Origin: Bacillota bacterium
GTDB lineage: Bacteria; Bacillota; Clostridia; Christensenellales; Aristaeellaceae
Direction: 5' to 3'
DNA length: 39,216 bases
Assembly (NCBI GenBank): GCA_023395615.1
Contig: JAEWYP010000043.1
Span: 1 to 39,216, forward strand
Each line of letters starts with the position of its first letter. The first letter of the stretch is position 1. Of the stretch, positions 7,550-16,322 are shown piece after piece. The notes beneath the pieces were generated by a model. That model did not search any database. It was not told the DNA's origin and saw only the letters and a program-made list of their open reading frames with translations. Position numbers and translations under genes: made by a program.

Positions 7550-8707
7550 ATGAAAAAGATCGTAGCGGTTGTTCTCGCTCTGGCACTGATCCTGTCCTTC
7601 TCGGCTGTCGCAATGGCAGAAAACGTAATCAAAATCGGCGTATACGAGCCGGCTTCCGGCGACAGCGGCGCTGGCGGAAAACAGGAAACGCTGGGCATTC
7701 AGTACGCCAATTCTGTGCAGCCCACCGTGGATATCGGCGGTCAGACTTACAACGTGCAGCTGGTATACGCGGATAACGGTTCGTCCGCGGATAAAGCGCC
7801 CTCCGCGGCCCAGCAACTGGTTAGCGAAGGCGTAAGCGTGGTGCTTGGCTCCTACGGCTCCGGCGTATCCATTGCCGGTTCCCCGTATTTCGCGGATGCG
7901 GGCATTGCCGCCATCGGTATTAGCTGCACCAACCCGCAGGTGACGGCCGGCAATACCCACTACTTCCGCATCTGCTTCCTGGATCCCTTCCAGGGCACGG
8001 TTCTGGCCAACTACGCCTATAAAACGCTGGGCGTAACGAATGCCTACTGCCTGGCGGAACTGGGCAACGAGTACGACGTGGGTCTGTGCCACTACTTCCA
8101 GGTCGCCTTTGAGGCGCTGGGCGGCACGGTCGTATCCGAAACATTCCCCACCGGCAACTCCGACTTTACTTCGTATCTCAACACTGCTACCACGCTGGGC
8201 GCGCAGGTGTTCTTCGCTCCGTGCTCCCTGTCCTACTCCACGCAGATCGTGGCGCAGGCTAATGCCCTGAATGTCACCTACCCGCTGCTGGGCGGCGACA
8301 CGTGGGACAGCAACAAGGTGGTAGAGTCCGCCAAGGGCACCAAAGTAAAAGTATACATCGACACCTTCTATCAGGAAGGCGGCAACCCCGAGTTCGATGC
8401 CGGCTTTAAAGCCTGGTTGAACGCCAATCCCGATATGCTGACCAACAATGGCGGCAACGACATGGTAGCGGCAGTCAGCGCCATGGGGTACGATGCGTAT
8501 TTCGTAGCGCTGGAAGCCATCAAGGCGGCAGGCACCACCGACTCCAAGGCCATTAATACGGCCATCTGGAATGTGGATTACACCGGTGTATCCGGCGAAA
8601 TCAAGTTTGCCGATCCGGGCGACGCGGTGCGTAATGTGGCCTACATCAAGACCGCCAACACCGAGACCGGCGCCTGGGACTTCGTAACCGTACAGAGCGT
8701 GGAATAA
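7550..8707 (+). CDS. livK: LIV/HAAT-family ABC substrate-binding protein
   Basis: Exported binding protein of 385 aa of the Peripla_BP_6 (LivK/UrtA/AmiC-like) family. The signal peptide is MKKIVAVVLALALILSFSAV with probable cleavage at AMA/EN. The mature protein starts IKIGVYEPASGDSGAGG, the usual first strand and ligand loop, and later shows GVSVVLGSYGSGVSIAG and NEYDVGLCHYFQVAFEALGG. There is no lipobox cysteine. AAAGGAA precedes the ATG. It leads a livKHMGF-ordered importer, separated from the permeases by a strong hairpin. The family binds branched-chain amino acids, amides, urea and other small polar ligands. Its position just before the purine operon makes a purine or purine-breakdown product a fair alternative, so the gene symbol gives family, not proven substrate. 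Confidence 0.85.
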   Translation: MKKIVAVVLALALILSFSAVAMAENVIKIGVYEPASGDSGAGGKQETLGIQYANSVQPTVDIGGQTYNVQLVYADNGSSADKAPSAAQQLVSEGVSVVLGSYGSGVSIAGSPYFADAGIAAIGISCTNPQVTAGNTHYFRICFLDPFQGTVLANYAYKTLGVTNAYCLAELGNEYDVGLCHYFQVAFEALGGTVVSETFPTGNSDFTSYLNTATTLGAQVFFAPCSLSYSTQIVAQANALNVTYPLLGGDTWDSNKVVESAKGTKVKVYIDTFYQEGGNPEFDAGFKAWLNANPDMLTNNGGNDMVAAVSAMGYDAYFVALEAIKAAGTTDSKAINTAIWNVDYTGVSGEIKFADPGDAVRNVAYIKTANTETGAWDFVTVQSVE

Positions 8708-8743
8708 GCCTGATCCCACGTCTGTTCTTTCGTAACGGGTAAG

Positions 8744-8781
8744 CGATATCGGCGAGGGCATCCCTGCCCTCGCCGATATCG
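8744..8781 (+). promoter_or_regulatory. perfect 16-bp intercistronic hairpin between livK and livH
   Basis: CGATATCGGCGAGGGC (8744-8759) pairs without mismatch with 8766-8781 around a 6-nt ATCCCT loop. No T-run follows, so it is more likely a partial attenuator or 3'-end stabiliser that lets the binding-protein message exceed the permease message, as is common in ABC operons. Confidence 0.8.
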
Positions 8782-8875
8782 TATGGTATGTGTATGATAT
8801 GGCGGGCCTCGGGCCTGCCCGCGCGCCTCATCCTGCGCCCCTGTCGGGCAACCCAAGCGTCGAGGAGGTCTGCCT

Positions 8876-9799
8876 GTGCTCAGCACCGTCCTGCCTTATC
8901 TGCTTTCCGGCATTTCTGTCGGCGGGCAATACGCGCTGATCGCCATCGGGTATACCATGGTCTATGGTATCCTGCGCCTGATCAACTTCGCCCACGGCGA
9001 TGTGTTTATGGTGGCCGGTATCCTGATGGTTTACATCACCGCAAGCGGCGCCCCGCTGTACGTATCCATCCCGCTGGTGCTGGTAACCACCGCGCTGATC
9101 GGCTTTGCCATCGAGCGTGTGGCGTACAAGCCCCTGCGGTCCGCACCCCGTATGTCCATTATGATTTCGGCGATCGGCGTAAGCTACACGCTGCAAAATC
9201 TGGTGCTGTACATCACGGGTGGCTTAAACCAGTTTTATCCCAGCATCCCCTTTATCTCCGATACCGTCACCATCGGCACGACCTCCACACGCATGGTAAC
9301 GATTGTGACGCCGATTCTGACGCTTTTGTTGGTCATCGCGCTGGTGATGCTGATTAACCATACCAAGATCGGCATGGCGATGCGTGCCGTGTCCAAGGAT
9401 TTTGAAACCAGCCGACTGATGGGCATTAAGATCAACTCCGTGATTTCCGTCACGTTCGTGATCGGCTCGTTCCTGGCGGCTGTCGGTTCCATCCTGTATT
9501 TCACCAACTATTCCACCGTGATCCAGACCTCCGGGTCCATGCCGGGGTTAAAAGCGTTCGTGGCCGCGGTATTCGGCGGGATCGGGTCGGTGCCTGGCGC
9601 CGTTGTGGGCGCGTTTATCATCGGCATCTGTGAAAACCTCATTAAGGGGCTGGATACCATCCTGGTCAAGGCGGGTATCAGCACCAAGATGTTTGGCTTT
9701 ACGACCTTCTCGGATGCGTTTACCTTTGCCCTGCTGATTATCATCCTGATCGTCAAACCGACGGGTTTGTTTGGCGAAAAGCAGACCGACAAGGTGTGA
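8876..9799 (+). CDS. livH: LIV-type ABC transporter permease LivH
   Basis: Integral membrane permease of 307 aa of the BPD_transp_2 family. It starts at GTG 8876, supported by GAGGAGG at 8862-8868. Family features are SGISVGGQYALIAIGYTMVYGILRLINFAHGDVFM (the LivH signature region, about residues 12-46), AMRAVSKDFETSRLMGI in the cytoplasmic loop and KAFVAAVFGGIGSVPGAVVG (about residues 223-242). About eight membrane helices are visible. Its stop overlaps the ribosome binding region of livM. With LivM it forms the channel of the importer. Confidence 0.92.
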   Translation: MLSTVLPYLLSGISVGGQYALIAIGYTMVYGILRLINFAHGDVFMVAGILMVYITASGAPLYVSIPLVLVTTALIGFAIERVAYKPLRSAPRMSIMISAIGVSYTLQNLVLYITGGLNQFYPSIPFISDTVTIGTTSTRMVTIVTPILTLLLVIALVMLINHTKIGMAMRAVSKDFETSRLMGIKINSVISVTFVIGSFLAAVGSILYFTNYSTVIQTSGSMPGLKAFVAAVFGGIGSVPGAVVGAFIIGICENLIKGLDTILVKAGISTKMFGFTTFSDAFTFALLIIILIVKPTGLFGEKQTDKV

Positions 9800-9809
9800 G
9801 GTGACGGAT

Positions 9810-10946
9810 ATGAATACGGCTTCCTTAACTGCCAAACCACGGAAGAAGCTGGATCGGGCAACGGTGATCGCCATCGGCGTGATCTTTGCCATCTATGCGC
9901 TGGCCTTTGTGCTGGAGCAGGTGATCCCCTCCACCTCCATGCTGTTTACAGTGCTTAAAAAGGGTGCGACCTACGCGCTGGTTGCAGTCTCCATGAACCT
10001 GCTGAACGGGTTTACCGGCCTGTTCTCGCTGGGGCAGGCGGGCTTTATGCTGATCGGCGCATATACCTACGCGGTGTTCACCATCCCGGTGGCGCAACGC
10101 ATGTCCGTTTACCAGTACTATAACGGAGGCATCATCCAGTTTACCCTGCCGGTGCTGGTGGCCATTGCGTTGGCCGGGGTGTTCGCGGCATTGTTCGCCT
10201 TCCTGATCGGCCTGCCGGTGCTGCGGCTGAAAAGTGATTATCTGGCGATTGCTACGCTGGGCTTCGCGGAAATCATCCGCGCCATTTTCCAGTGGGACAA
10301 GCTGGGCGTGGTCACCAACGGCAGCAACCTGCTGCGCCTGTTTCCCACATTCAACGATTTTAATATCAAAGACGCGAGCGGGAACGTAACCCTGCATTTG
10401 TCCACGTTGATCCCGTTCCTGATCGCCGGGGTGTGCATCCTGTTTATCGTGATGTTGATTAATTCCTCGTATGGACGCGCGTTTAAAGCGATCCGTGACG
10501 ACGAGACAGCCGCCGAGGCGATGGGCATCAACCTGCCGCGGCATAAAATGATCGCTTTCTGCACCAGCTCCTTTTTTGCGGGGGTTGGCGGCGCGATGCT
10601 GGCGATGTATCAAAACTCCGTACAGGCCAAGTACTTTACCACTTCCATGACGTACGAAATTCTGCTGATCGTGGTGATTGGCGGGATTGGGTCGGTCACG
10701 GGCAGCTGCATCAGCTCCTTCCTGTTTGTAGCGTGCAGCGAGTGGTGGCTCCGCTTTCTGGATCAGGAGCAGACGATTAACGGCTGGCAGGTTCCGTTGC
10801 TTCGCAACGGCTTCCGCCTGGTGGTGTTCTCCCTGATTATCATGGCGGTGGTGCTGTTCTTCCGTAAGGGCATCATGGGCACGCGGGAGTTGCCGGACCT
10901 GTTCCGAAGGCGCAAACCCTCCGGGAAAGGGGGCGCTAAAGCGTGA
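9810..10946 (+). CDS. livM: LIV-type ABC transporter permease LivM
   Basis: Second permease subunit, 378 aa. The start at ATG 9810 is chosen because GAGGTGA lies just upstream at 9797-9803. The longer in-frame start at 9771 falls inside livH. Family landmarks are MNLLNGFTGLFSLGQAGFMLIGAY, LRLKSDYLAIATLGFAEIIR, GRAFKAIRDDETAAEAMGIN and VVIGGIGSVTGSC. The N-terminus is basic (KPRKKLDRAT) and the C-terminus is a basic cytoplasmic tail. The stop overlaps the livG GTG start, so translation is probably coupled. Confidence 0.92.
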   Translation: MNTASLTAKPRKKLDRATVIAIGVIFAIYALAFVLEQVIPSTSMLFTVLKKGATYALVAVSMNLLNGFTGLFSLGQAGFMLIGAYTYAVFTIPVAQRMSVYQYYNGGIIQFTLPVLVAIALAGVFAALFAFLIGLPVLRLKSDYLAIATLGFAEIIRAIFQWDKLGVVTNGSNLLRLFPTFNDFNIKDASGNVTLHLSTLIPFLIAGVCILFIVMLINSSYGRAFKAIRDDETAAEAMGINLPRHKMIAFCTSSFFAGVGGAMLAMYQNSVQAKYFTTSMTYEILLIVVIGGIGSVTGSCISSFLFVACSEWWLRFLDQEQTINGWQVPLLRNGFRLVVFSLIIMAVVLFFRKGIMGTRELPDLFRRRKPSGKGGAKA

Positions 10947-11782
10947 GTCAGAACGTGCTGCATCTGGAAAACGTGACCATGCAATTCGGCGGCGTTGTTG
11001 CCGTAAACGATGTGAGCATGGATGTGAACGAAGGGGAGATTGTCGCCCTGATCGGACCCAACGGCGCGGGGAAAACGACCGTATTTAACGTGATTACCGG
11101 CGTGTACTCCCCAACCAACGGTCGTGTTTCCCTGCGGGGGAAGGTGATCGCGGAGGATCATCCCCACGGAAAAATGAAAAAGTTGTATGCTGCCGGGCAC
11201 CAGTTTGAGTATGTGCATACGATTGATTATTCACCTGATCGTATCACCAAAATGGGTATGGCACGCACGTTCCAGAACATTCGTCTGTTCAGCAGCATGA
11301 CGGTGTTTGAGAATGTGCTGGTAGCCAAACACATGAATATGAAAGCCGGGTTCTTCGTCTCGGCCCTGCATTTAAACGGGCGCGAGGAAGCGCGGATGCG
11401 CGAAGAAACGATGGAACTGCTGAAGGTAGTGGGTCTGGATGGGGTGTGGGATGAGATTGCCACATCGCTTCCGTACGGCCAACAGCGCAGGCTGGAAATC
11501 GCGCGCGCGTTATCCACCCATCCGTCCATGCTGCTATTGGACGAGCCTGCCGCGGGCATGAACCCGCAGGAAACGGAAAACCTGTCTGCTTTCATCCGGG
11601 AAATCAAGGACCGGTTCCACCTTACGGTGCTGCTGATTGAGCATGACATGGAACTGGTGATGGATATTTCCGACCGAATCTATGTGCTGAACTTCGGCAA
11701 GTGCATCGCGACCGGAACGCCTGCGGAAATCCAGAGCAATCCGGACGTCATCACGGCGTATTTGGGGGTGACGGAAGAATGA
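10943..11782 (+). CDS. livG: LIV-type ABC transporter ATPase LivG
   Basis: ATP-binding subunit of 279 aa, starting at GTG 10943 in a GTGA overlap with the livM stop. Motifs are Walker A GPNGAGKTT (38-46), the Q-loop in MARTFQNIRLF, a signature-like LPYGQQRRLEIARAL, Walker B MLLLDEPAAGMNP and the H-loop in LLIEHDMELV. Between Walker A and the Q-loop there is a charged insert (around HPHGKMKKLYAAGHQFEYV, about residues 73-91) that looks longer than in E. coli LivG. Its last codons overlap the livF start. Confidence 0.93.
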   Translation: MSQNVLHLENVTMQFGGVVAVNDVSMDVNEGEIVALIGPNGAGKTTVFNVITGVYSPTNGRVSLRGKVIAEDHPHGKMKKLYAAGHQFEYVHTIDYSPDRITKMGMARTFQNIRLFSSMTVFENVLVAKHMNMKAGFFVSALHLNGREEARMREETMELLKVVGLDGVWDEIATSLPYGQQRRLEIARALSTHPSMLLLDEPAAGMNPQETENLSAFIREIKDRFHLTVLLIEHDMELVMDISDRIYVLNFGKCIATGTPAEIQSNPDVITAYLGVTEE

Positions 11783-12501
11783 GCATGCTGGAAGTAAAGG
11801 ATTTGCGCGTCAGCTACGGCGGGATTGAGGCGTTGCGCGGCATCAGTTTTAAGGTAGAGGAAGGGCAGATCGTAACCCTGATCGGGGCGAACGGCGCGGG
11901 AAAATCCACCACGCTTCGCACCATCAGCGGCATTGTGCGGGCCAAGGGCGGCTCCATCCTGTACGAGGGGCACAACATTCTGGGGTTGGATGCGCAAAAG
12001 ATTGTGGAACGCGGCATCTCGCTGGTGCCGGAAGGTCGCCGGGTATTCCCGAACTTAACGGTTCTGGAGAACCTGCGGATCGGCGCGTACCTGCGTAAAG
12101 ATGAAGCCGGTATCCGTGACGATCTGGAACGGGTGCATACCCTGTTTCCGCGCTTAAAAGAGCGCGGCTGGCAGCTGGCGGGCACACTTTCCGGCGGCGA
12201 ACAGCAGATGTTGGCGGTGGGCCGCGCGATGATGGCGCGCCCCAAACTGATGATGATGGACGAACCTTCGTTGGGCCTCGCGCCGCTGGTGGTAAAGGAT
12301 ATCTTTGCGATTATCCGCCAGCTGAGCGAACAGGGTATCACCATTCTGCTGATCGAGCAGAACGCCAACGCGGCGCTGCACGCGGCTCATTACGGGTACG
12401 TGCTGCAGACGGGCACCATCATCCTGCAGGATACCGGCGAAGCACTGCTGAACAACCAAAGCGTGCAGGAAGCTTATCTGGGCCACAAGAGCAGGCATTA
12501 A
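11779..12501 (+). CDS. livF: LIV-type ABC transporter ATPase LivF
   Basis: Second ATP-binding subunit of 240 aa. The ATG at 11779 forms an ATGA overlap with the livG stop, and the protein opens MSMLEVKDLRVSYGGIEAL as in LivF proteins. Motifs are GANGAGKST, LSGGEQQMLAVGRAMM, LMMMDEPSLGLAP and the family-specific LLIEQNANAAL. The in-frame ATG at 11701 inside livG is discounted. It completes the transporter, and a terminator follows about 80 bp later. Confidence 0.93.
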   Translation: MSMLEVKDLRVSYGGIEALRGISFKVEEGQIVTLIGANGAGKSTTLRTISGIVRAKGGSILYEGHNILGLDAQKIVERGISLVPEGRRVFPNLTVLENLRIGAYLRKDEAGIRDDLERVHTLFPRLKERGWQLAGTLSGGEQQMLAVGRAMMARPKLMMMDEPSLGLAPLVVKDIFAIIRQLSEQGITILLIEQNANAALHAAHYGYVLQTGTIILQDTGEALLNNQSVQEAYLGHKSRH

Positions 12502-12577
12502 CATACGATATCCTTTTTACAGGATAACGGAACCCTGCCCGGATCAACCCGATCGCTTCAATCAGACGCGGTTTTCG

Positions 12578-12622
12578 CAAGGGCGCGTACCGTTCAAAGC
12601 GGCGCACGCCCTTGTTTTCTTT
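12578..12622 (+). terminator. intrinsic terminator after livF
   Basis: CAAGGGCG (12578-12585) pairs with CGCCCTTG (12607-12614), followed by TTTTCTTT. It separates the transporter operon from the purine operon promoter immediately downstream. Confidence 0.8.
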
Positions 12623-12625
12623 AAT

Positions 12626-12654
12626 TTGACATCGCTGTGCCCCGGCTTTATAAT
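12626..12654 (+). promoter_or_regulatory. consensus sigma-70 promoter of the purine operon
   Basis: TTGACA (12626-12631), 17-bp spacer, TATAAT (12649-12654): both hexamers and the spacing match the consensus exactly. The start would be near 12661, about 38 nt before guaD. A promoter this strong would normally be held by a repressor or used constitutively. No clear operator or purine riboswitch is visible between it and the ATG. Confidence 0.85.
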
Positions 12655-12698
12655 ACAAATACGACTCGACGGGGTAAACGGAAATGCGAGGATAACCG

Positions 12699-13961
12699 AT
12701 GGATTATGTAATCAAAGGCAATCTCTGTTACAGTGATCGCCCGGAAAGTTTATGGACGCTTGAGAATGGGTATCTTGTAGTGGCAGGCGGCACATATGCC
12801 GGCGCCTTCTCCGAACTGCCGGCCGAATATCGCGGCCTGCCGATAACGGACTGGGGCGACCGGCTGATTTTACCGGGTTTTTCCGATCTGCACCTGCACG
12901 CGCCGCAGTTTGCCTACCGCGGGCTTGGGATGGATCTTGAACTGATTGAATGGCTGGAAAAGCGCGCTTATCCCGAAGAAAGCAAGTATAGCGATCTGAC
13001 ATATGCCAACCTTGCCTACGGCCTGTTTGTGGATGCGCTGAGGAAAAGCGTGACTACGCGGTTTTGCTGCTTTGCCACCCTGCACGCGCCCGCGACCCTG
13101 ATGCTGATGGAAAAGCTGGAAGCCGCCGGAATGCGAGGATATGTCGGCAAGGTAAGCATGGACCGCAACGCGCCGGAAACGCTGTGCGAATGTGATGCCG
13201 AACGGGCGGCCCGCGATTGCGAAAACTGGCTGATCGAAAGCCAAAAGCGGTTTACCGCCATTCGGCCTGTGATTACGCCGCGTTTTATCCCTTCCTGTAC
13301 CGACACGCTGATGGAACGGCTGGCCGCGCTGGCGAAAACATACGATGTGCCGGTGCAAAGCCACCTTTCGGAGAACCGCTCGGAAATCGAATGGGTAAAG
13401 CAGCTCTGCCCGCAGGCGAAAGGGTATGCCGACGCTTACGACCGCATGGGGATGCTGGGGCCGAGCACCGTAATGGCGCATGTGGTGTATCCTGAGGAAG
13501 AAGAAATTGCGCTGCTCCGGGAACGTGGCGTAACCGTAGCCCATTGCCCGGCATCCAACACCAATATTCGATCCGGCATCGCGCCGGTGCGAAAACTGCT
13601 CAACGCCGGGGTGAAGGTGGGGCTGGGCACGGATGTGGCGGGCGGACAGACGATTGATATGCTGCGCGCCGTAACCGACGCCGTTCAGGCAAGCAAACTG
13701 TACTGGCGGCTGATGGACCAGCGGGAGAAAGCGTTGACCCTGCCGGAAGCATTCTATCTTGCCACGAAGGGCGGCGGAGCGTTCTTCGGCCGTGTTGGCA
13801 GCTTCGAGGCCGGGTATGAGGCGGACGCCGTGGTACTGGATGATACCGCCCTGCCCCATCCGCAGGAACTGACCGTGCGGGAACGCGTGGAAAGAGCACT
13901 GTACCTTTCCGGCGAATGCCGCGTAGCTCAGAAATATGTAGCCGGGAAAGCGATTCTCTGA
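12699..13961 (+). CDS. guaD: guanine deaminase
   Basis: Cytoplasmic zinc amidohydrolase of 420 aa that converts guanine to xanthine and ammonia. The guanine-deaminase signature DLHLHAPQFAYRGLGMDL is at about residues 63-80, with metal ligands H65 and H67. Later ligands sit in VQSHLSEN, MAHVVYPEEEE and GLGTDVAGG, and AHCPASNTNIRSG is also family-typical. Length is close to E. coli GuaD (about 440 aa). GCGAGGA precedes the ATG. It is the first gene of the long purine operon and feeds xanthine to the dehydrogenase encoded by the next three genes. Confidence 0.93.
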   Translation: MDYVIKGNLCYSDRPESLWTLENGYLVVAGGTYAGAFSELPAEYRGLPITDWGDRLILPGFSDLHLHAPQFAYRGLGMDLELIEWLEKRAYPEESKYSDLTYANLAYGLFVDALRKSVTTRFCCFATLHAPATLMLMEKLEAAGMRGYVGKVSMDRNAPETLCECDAERAARDCENWLIESQKRFTAIRPVITPRFIPSCTDTLMERLAALAKTYDVPVQSHLSENRSEIEWVKQLCPQAKGYADAYDRMGMLGPSTVMAHVVYPEEEEIALLRERGVTVAHCPASNTNIRSGIAPVRKLLNAGVKVGLGTDVAGGQTIDMLRAVTDAVQASKLYWRLMDQREKALTLPEAFYLATKGGGAFFGRVGSFEAGYEADAVVLDDTALPHPQELTVRERVERALYLSGECRVAQKYVAGKAIL

Positions 13962-14006
13962 TTTTTCCCCCGGCAAAGCGATCAAACACGAGGAGGAAAC
14001 CCGTAT

Positions 14007-16322
14007 ATGGGCGTAAGGGAGAGCATCAAGCGTGTCGACGCGTACGATAAGGTGACCGGTGCGGCAAAGTTTACCGCCGACCTGCTCCCCACCGGCGCGC
14101 TGGTTGCCAAAGTGGTACGCAGCACTATTGCCAACGGCAAAGTGCTGTCCTTCGACTTGAGCGAGGCGCTGAAGGTGAAGGGCGTCGTTAAGATTGTTAC
14201 CTGTTTTGACGTGCCGGATATTCAGTTTGCCACCGCCGGGCATCCTTATGTGCTGGATCAGGCGAAGGGCGACGTATACGACCGGAAAATCCTCAACCAG
14301 CGGGTGCGCGTATACGGTGATGACATCGCCGCCGTGGTGGCGACGGACGACGTGGCCGCGGCCCGTGCCGCGCGGCTGATGAAGGTGGAGTACGAGGAGT
14401 ATCCGCCCATTTTAAGCACCGAGGCGGCGCTTGCGCCGGACGCGGCGCCCCTCCATCCCGATGTGCGGGAGAACAACATCCTGGGGCATAACCATTATCA
14501 GATTGGCGAAAAGTCTTACGATGAAGTCAGGGCGGAGGAACCGGACCTTATGGAGGTTACCGGCGAGTACGGCACGCAGACAGTGCAGCACTGCCACATG
14601 GAACCCCCGCAATCCTATGCCTATATGGAAGCGGGACGCATCACGATTGTCACCTCCACGCAAATCCCGCACATCGTGCGCAGGGTGGTGGGGCAGGCGC
14701 TGGGCATCCCGTGGGCGCAGGTGCGTATTATCAAACCCTATATCGGCGGCGGTTTCGGCAACAAACAGGATGTGCTGTACGAGCCGCTGAACGCCTTCCT
14801 GTGCCAGCAGGTGGGCGGGCGGCTGGTCAAGCTGGAACTGTCGCGGGAGGAAACCATGGCCTGCACCCGTGTGCGCCACGCCATCCACGCGAAGGTGAAA
14901 GCGCTCGTAAGGCCGGACGGCACACTGGTAGCGCGTAAGATTGAGGCATACAGCGATCAGGGTGGATACGCCTCCCACGGACATTCCATCTGCGCCAATA
15001 CCGTAACGATGTTCAAACAACTGTACCATGACGAAAGAGTTAGCGAAGGCGACGGGTACACCGTATATACCAACCACACTACGGCGGGCGCCATGCGCGG
15101 ATACGGCATTCCGCAGTCGGATTTTATCACCGAGTGCCTTGCGGAAGACATCGCCCGGAAACTGGGGCAGGACCCGCTGTCTTTCCGATTGAAGAACGCC
15201 ATGCCGGTCGGCTACGTGGACCCCTCCACCGGCATCCATGCGTATACCAACGGCCTGAGAGAATGTCTGGCTAAAGGGCGCGAACAATTCGGCTGGGATG
15301 AAAAATACCGGAAGTATGCCCGGCAGACCGGCAATGTCCGGCGCGGGGTAGGCGTCGCGGCGTTCACCTATAAAACGGGCGTTTATCCGATTTCGCTGGA
15401 AGTATCCAACTGCCGCATGTTTTTAAACGAAGACGGCTCTGTAAATTTACAGATGGGCGCAACCGAGATTGGCCAGGGCGCGGATACGGTGTTTACCCAA
15501 ATGGCCGCGCAGGCCAGCGGCGTAAGCGAAAAGAACATCCACATTATCTCCACACAGGACACCGACGTATCGCCATTTGACCTAGGCGCGTACGCCTCGC
15601 GGCAGACCTACGTGGGCGGTATGGCCGTGAAACGTACGGGAGAACTGCTCAAGAAAAAGATACTGGACTACGCGGCCTTCAAATTCAGGAAATCCGCGGA
15701 AGAGCTGGATGTGGAAAACGACCGGGTAGTGCGCAAAAGCAACCGCGAGCCGTTGATTTCGCTTGCGGACCTTGCAGTAGAAGCGCAGTACAGTCGCGAC
15801 CGCGCCGAGCGCATCTTTGCGGAGTGCAGTATCGACTGTAAGGAGAACACCCTTGCCACCGGTTGCACCTTCGCCGAGGTGGAGGTGGATATTCCGCTGG
15901 GCAAAGTGAAGGTGCTCCGGCTGCTGAACGTACACGACAGCGGCGTGCTGATTAACCCCAAGCTGGCCGAGGGGCAGGTGCAGGGCGGTATGAGCATGGG
16001 CATGGGCTATGCCCTGTCCGAAGAGTTGCTGTACGACGAGAAGGGCAGGCCGTTAAACGACAATCTGCTGGACTATAAAATTCCCACGGCGCTGGATCAG
16101 CCGCCGCTGGAAGCGGCCTTTGTGGAGCTGGAGGACCCTTCCGGCCCGTTCGGAAACAAGGCGCTGGGCGAGCCGCCCGCCATTTCGCCCGCGCCCGCCA
16201 TCCGCAACGCGGTGCTGCAGGCGACCGGCGTGGCGTTCGATACCCTGCCCCTTTCCCCGCAGAAGCTGGTGGAAGGTTTTGTGAAGGCAGGATTGCTCAA
16301 GGAGGTCGGCGGCCATGTATGA
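14007..16322 (+). CDS. xdhA: xanthine dehydrogenase molybdenum-binding subunit
   Basis: Molybdopterin subunit of 771 aa of a three-subunit xanthine dehydrogenase. The N-terminal a/b-hammerhead begins KRVDAYDKVTGAAKFTADL. Cofactor-binding sequences are GGGFGNKQD (about residues 247-255), AMRGYGIPQ (about 362-370) and MGATEIGQGADTVF. The catalytic Glu lies in ALGEPPAISPAPA near the C-terminus. AGGAGGAAA lies upstream of the ATG. Its stop overlaps the xdhB start by 8 bp. It carries the substrate-binding site for hypoxanthine or xanthine hydroxylation, and in anaerobes of this type it could also run in the reverse direction on urate. Confidence 0.92.
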   Translation: MGVRESIKRVDAYDKVTGAAKFTADLLPTGALVAKVVRSTIANGKVLSFDLSEALKVKGVVKIVTCFDVPDIQFATAGHPYVLDQAKGDVYDRKILNQRVRVYGDDIAAVVATDDVAAARAARLMKVEYEEYPPILSTEAALAPDAAPLHPDVRENNILGHNHYQIGEKSYDEVRAEEPDLMEVTGEYGTQTVQHCHMEPPQSYAYMEAGRITIVTSTQIPHIVRRVVGQALGIPWAQVRIIKPYIGGGFGNKQDVLYEPLNAFLCQQVGGRLVKLELSREETMACTRVRHAIHAKVKALVRPDGTLVARKIEAYSDQGGYASHGHSICANTVTMFKQLYHDERVSEGDGYTVYTNHTTAGAMRGYGIPQSDFITECLAEDIARKLGQDPLSFRLKNAMPVGYVDPSTGIHAYTNGLRECLAKGREQFGWDEKYRKYARQTGNVRRGVGVAAFTYKTGVYPISLEVSNCRMFLNEDGSVNLQMGATEIGQGADTVFTQMAAQASGVSEKNIHIISTQDTDVSPFDLGAYASRQTYVGGMAVKRTGELLKKKILDYAAFKFRKSAEELDVENDRVVRKSNREPLISLADLAVEAQYSRDRAERIFAECSIDCKENTLATGCTFAEVEVDIPLGKVKVLRLLNVHDSGVLINPKLAEGQVQGGMSMGMGYALSEELLYDEKGRPLNDNLLDYKIPTALDQPPLEAAFVELEDPSGPFGNKALGEPPAISPAPAIRNAVLQATGVAFDTLPLSPQKLVEGFVKAGLLKEVGGHV

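Noticed and set aside
12655..12698. Purine riboswitch before guaD
   Set aside because: The leader between the predicted start and the ATG is only about 38 nt, too short for the aptamer, and the conserved loop sequences are absent.
12870..14243. Minus-strand open frame of 457 codons opposite guaD
   Set aside because: Mirror of guaD codons and the start of xdhA, with no protein-like motif.
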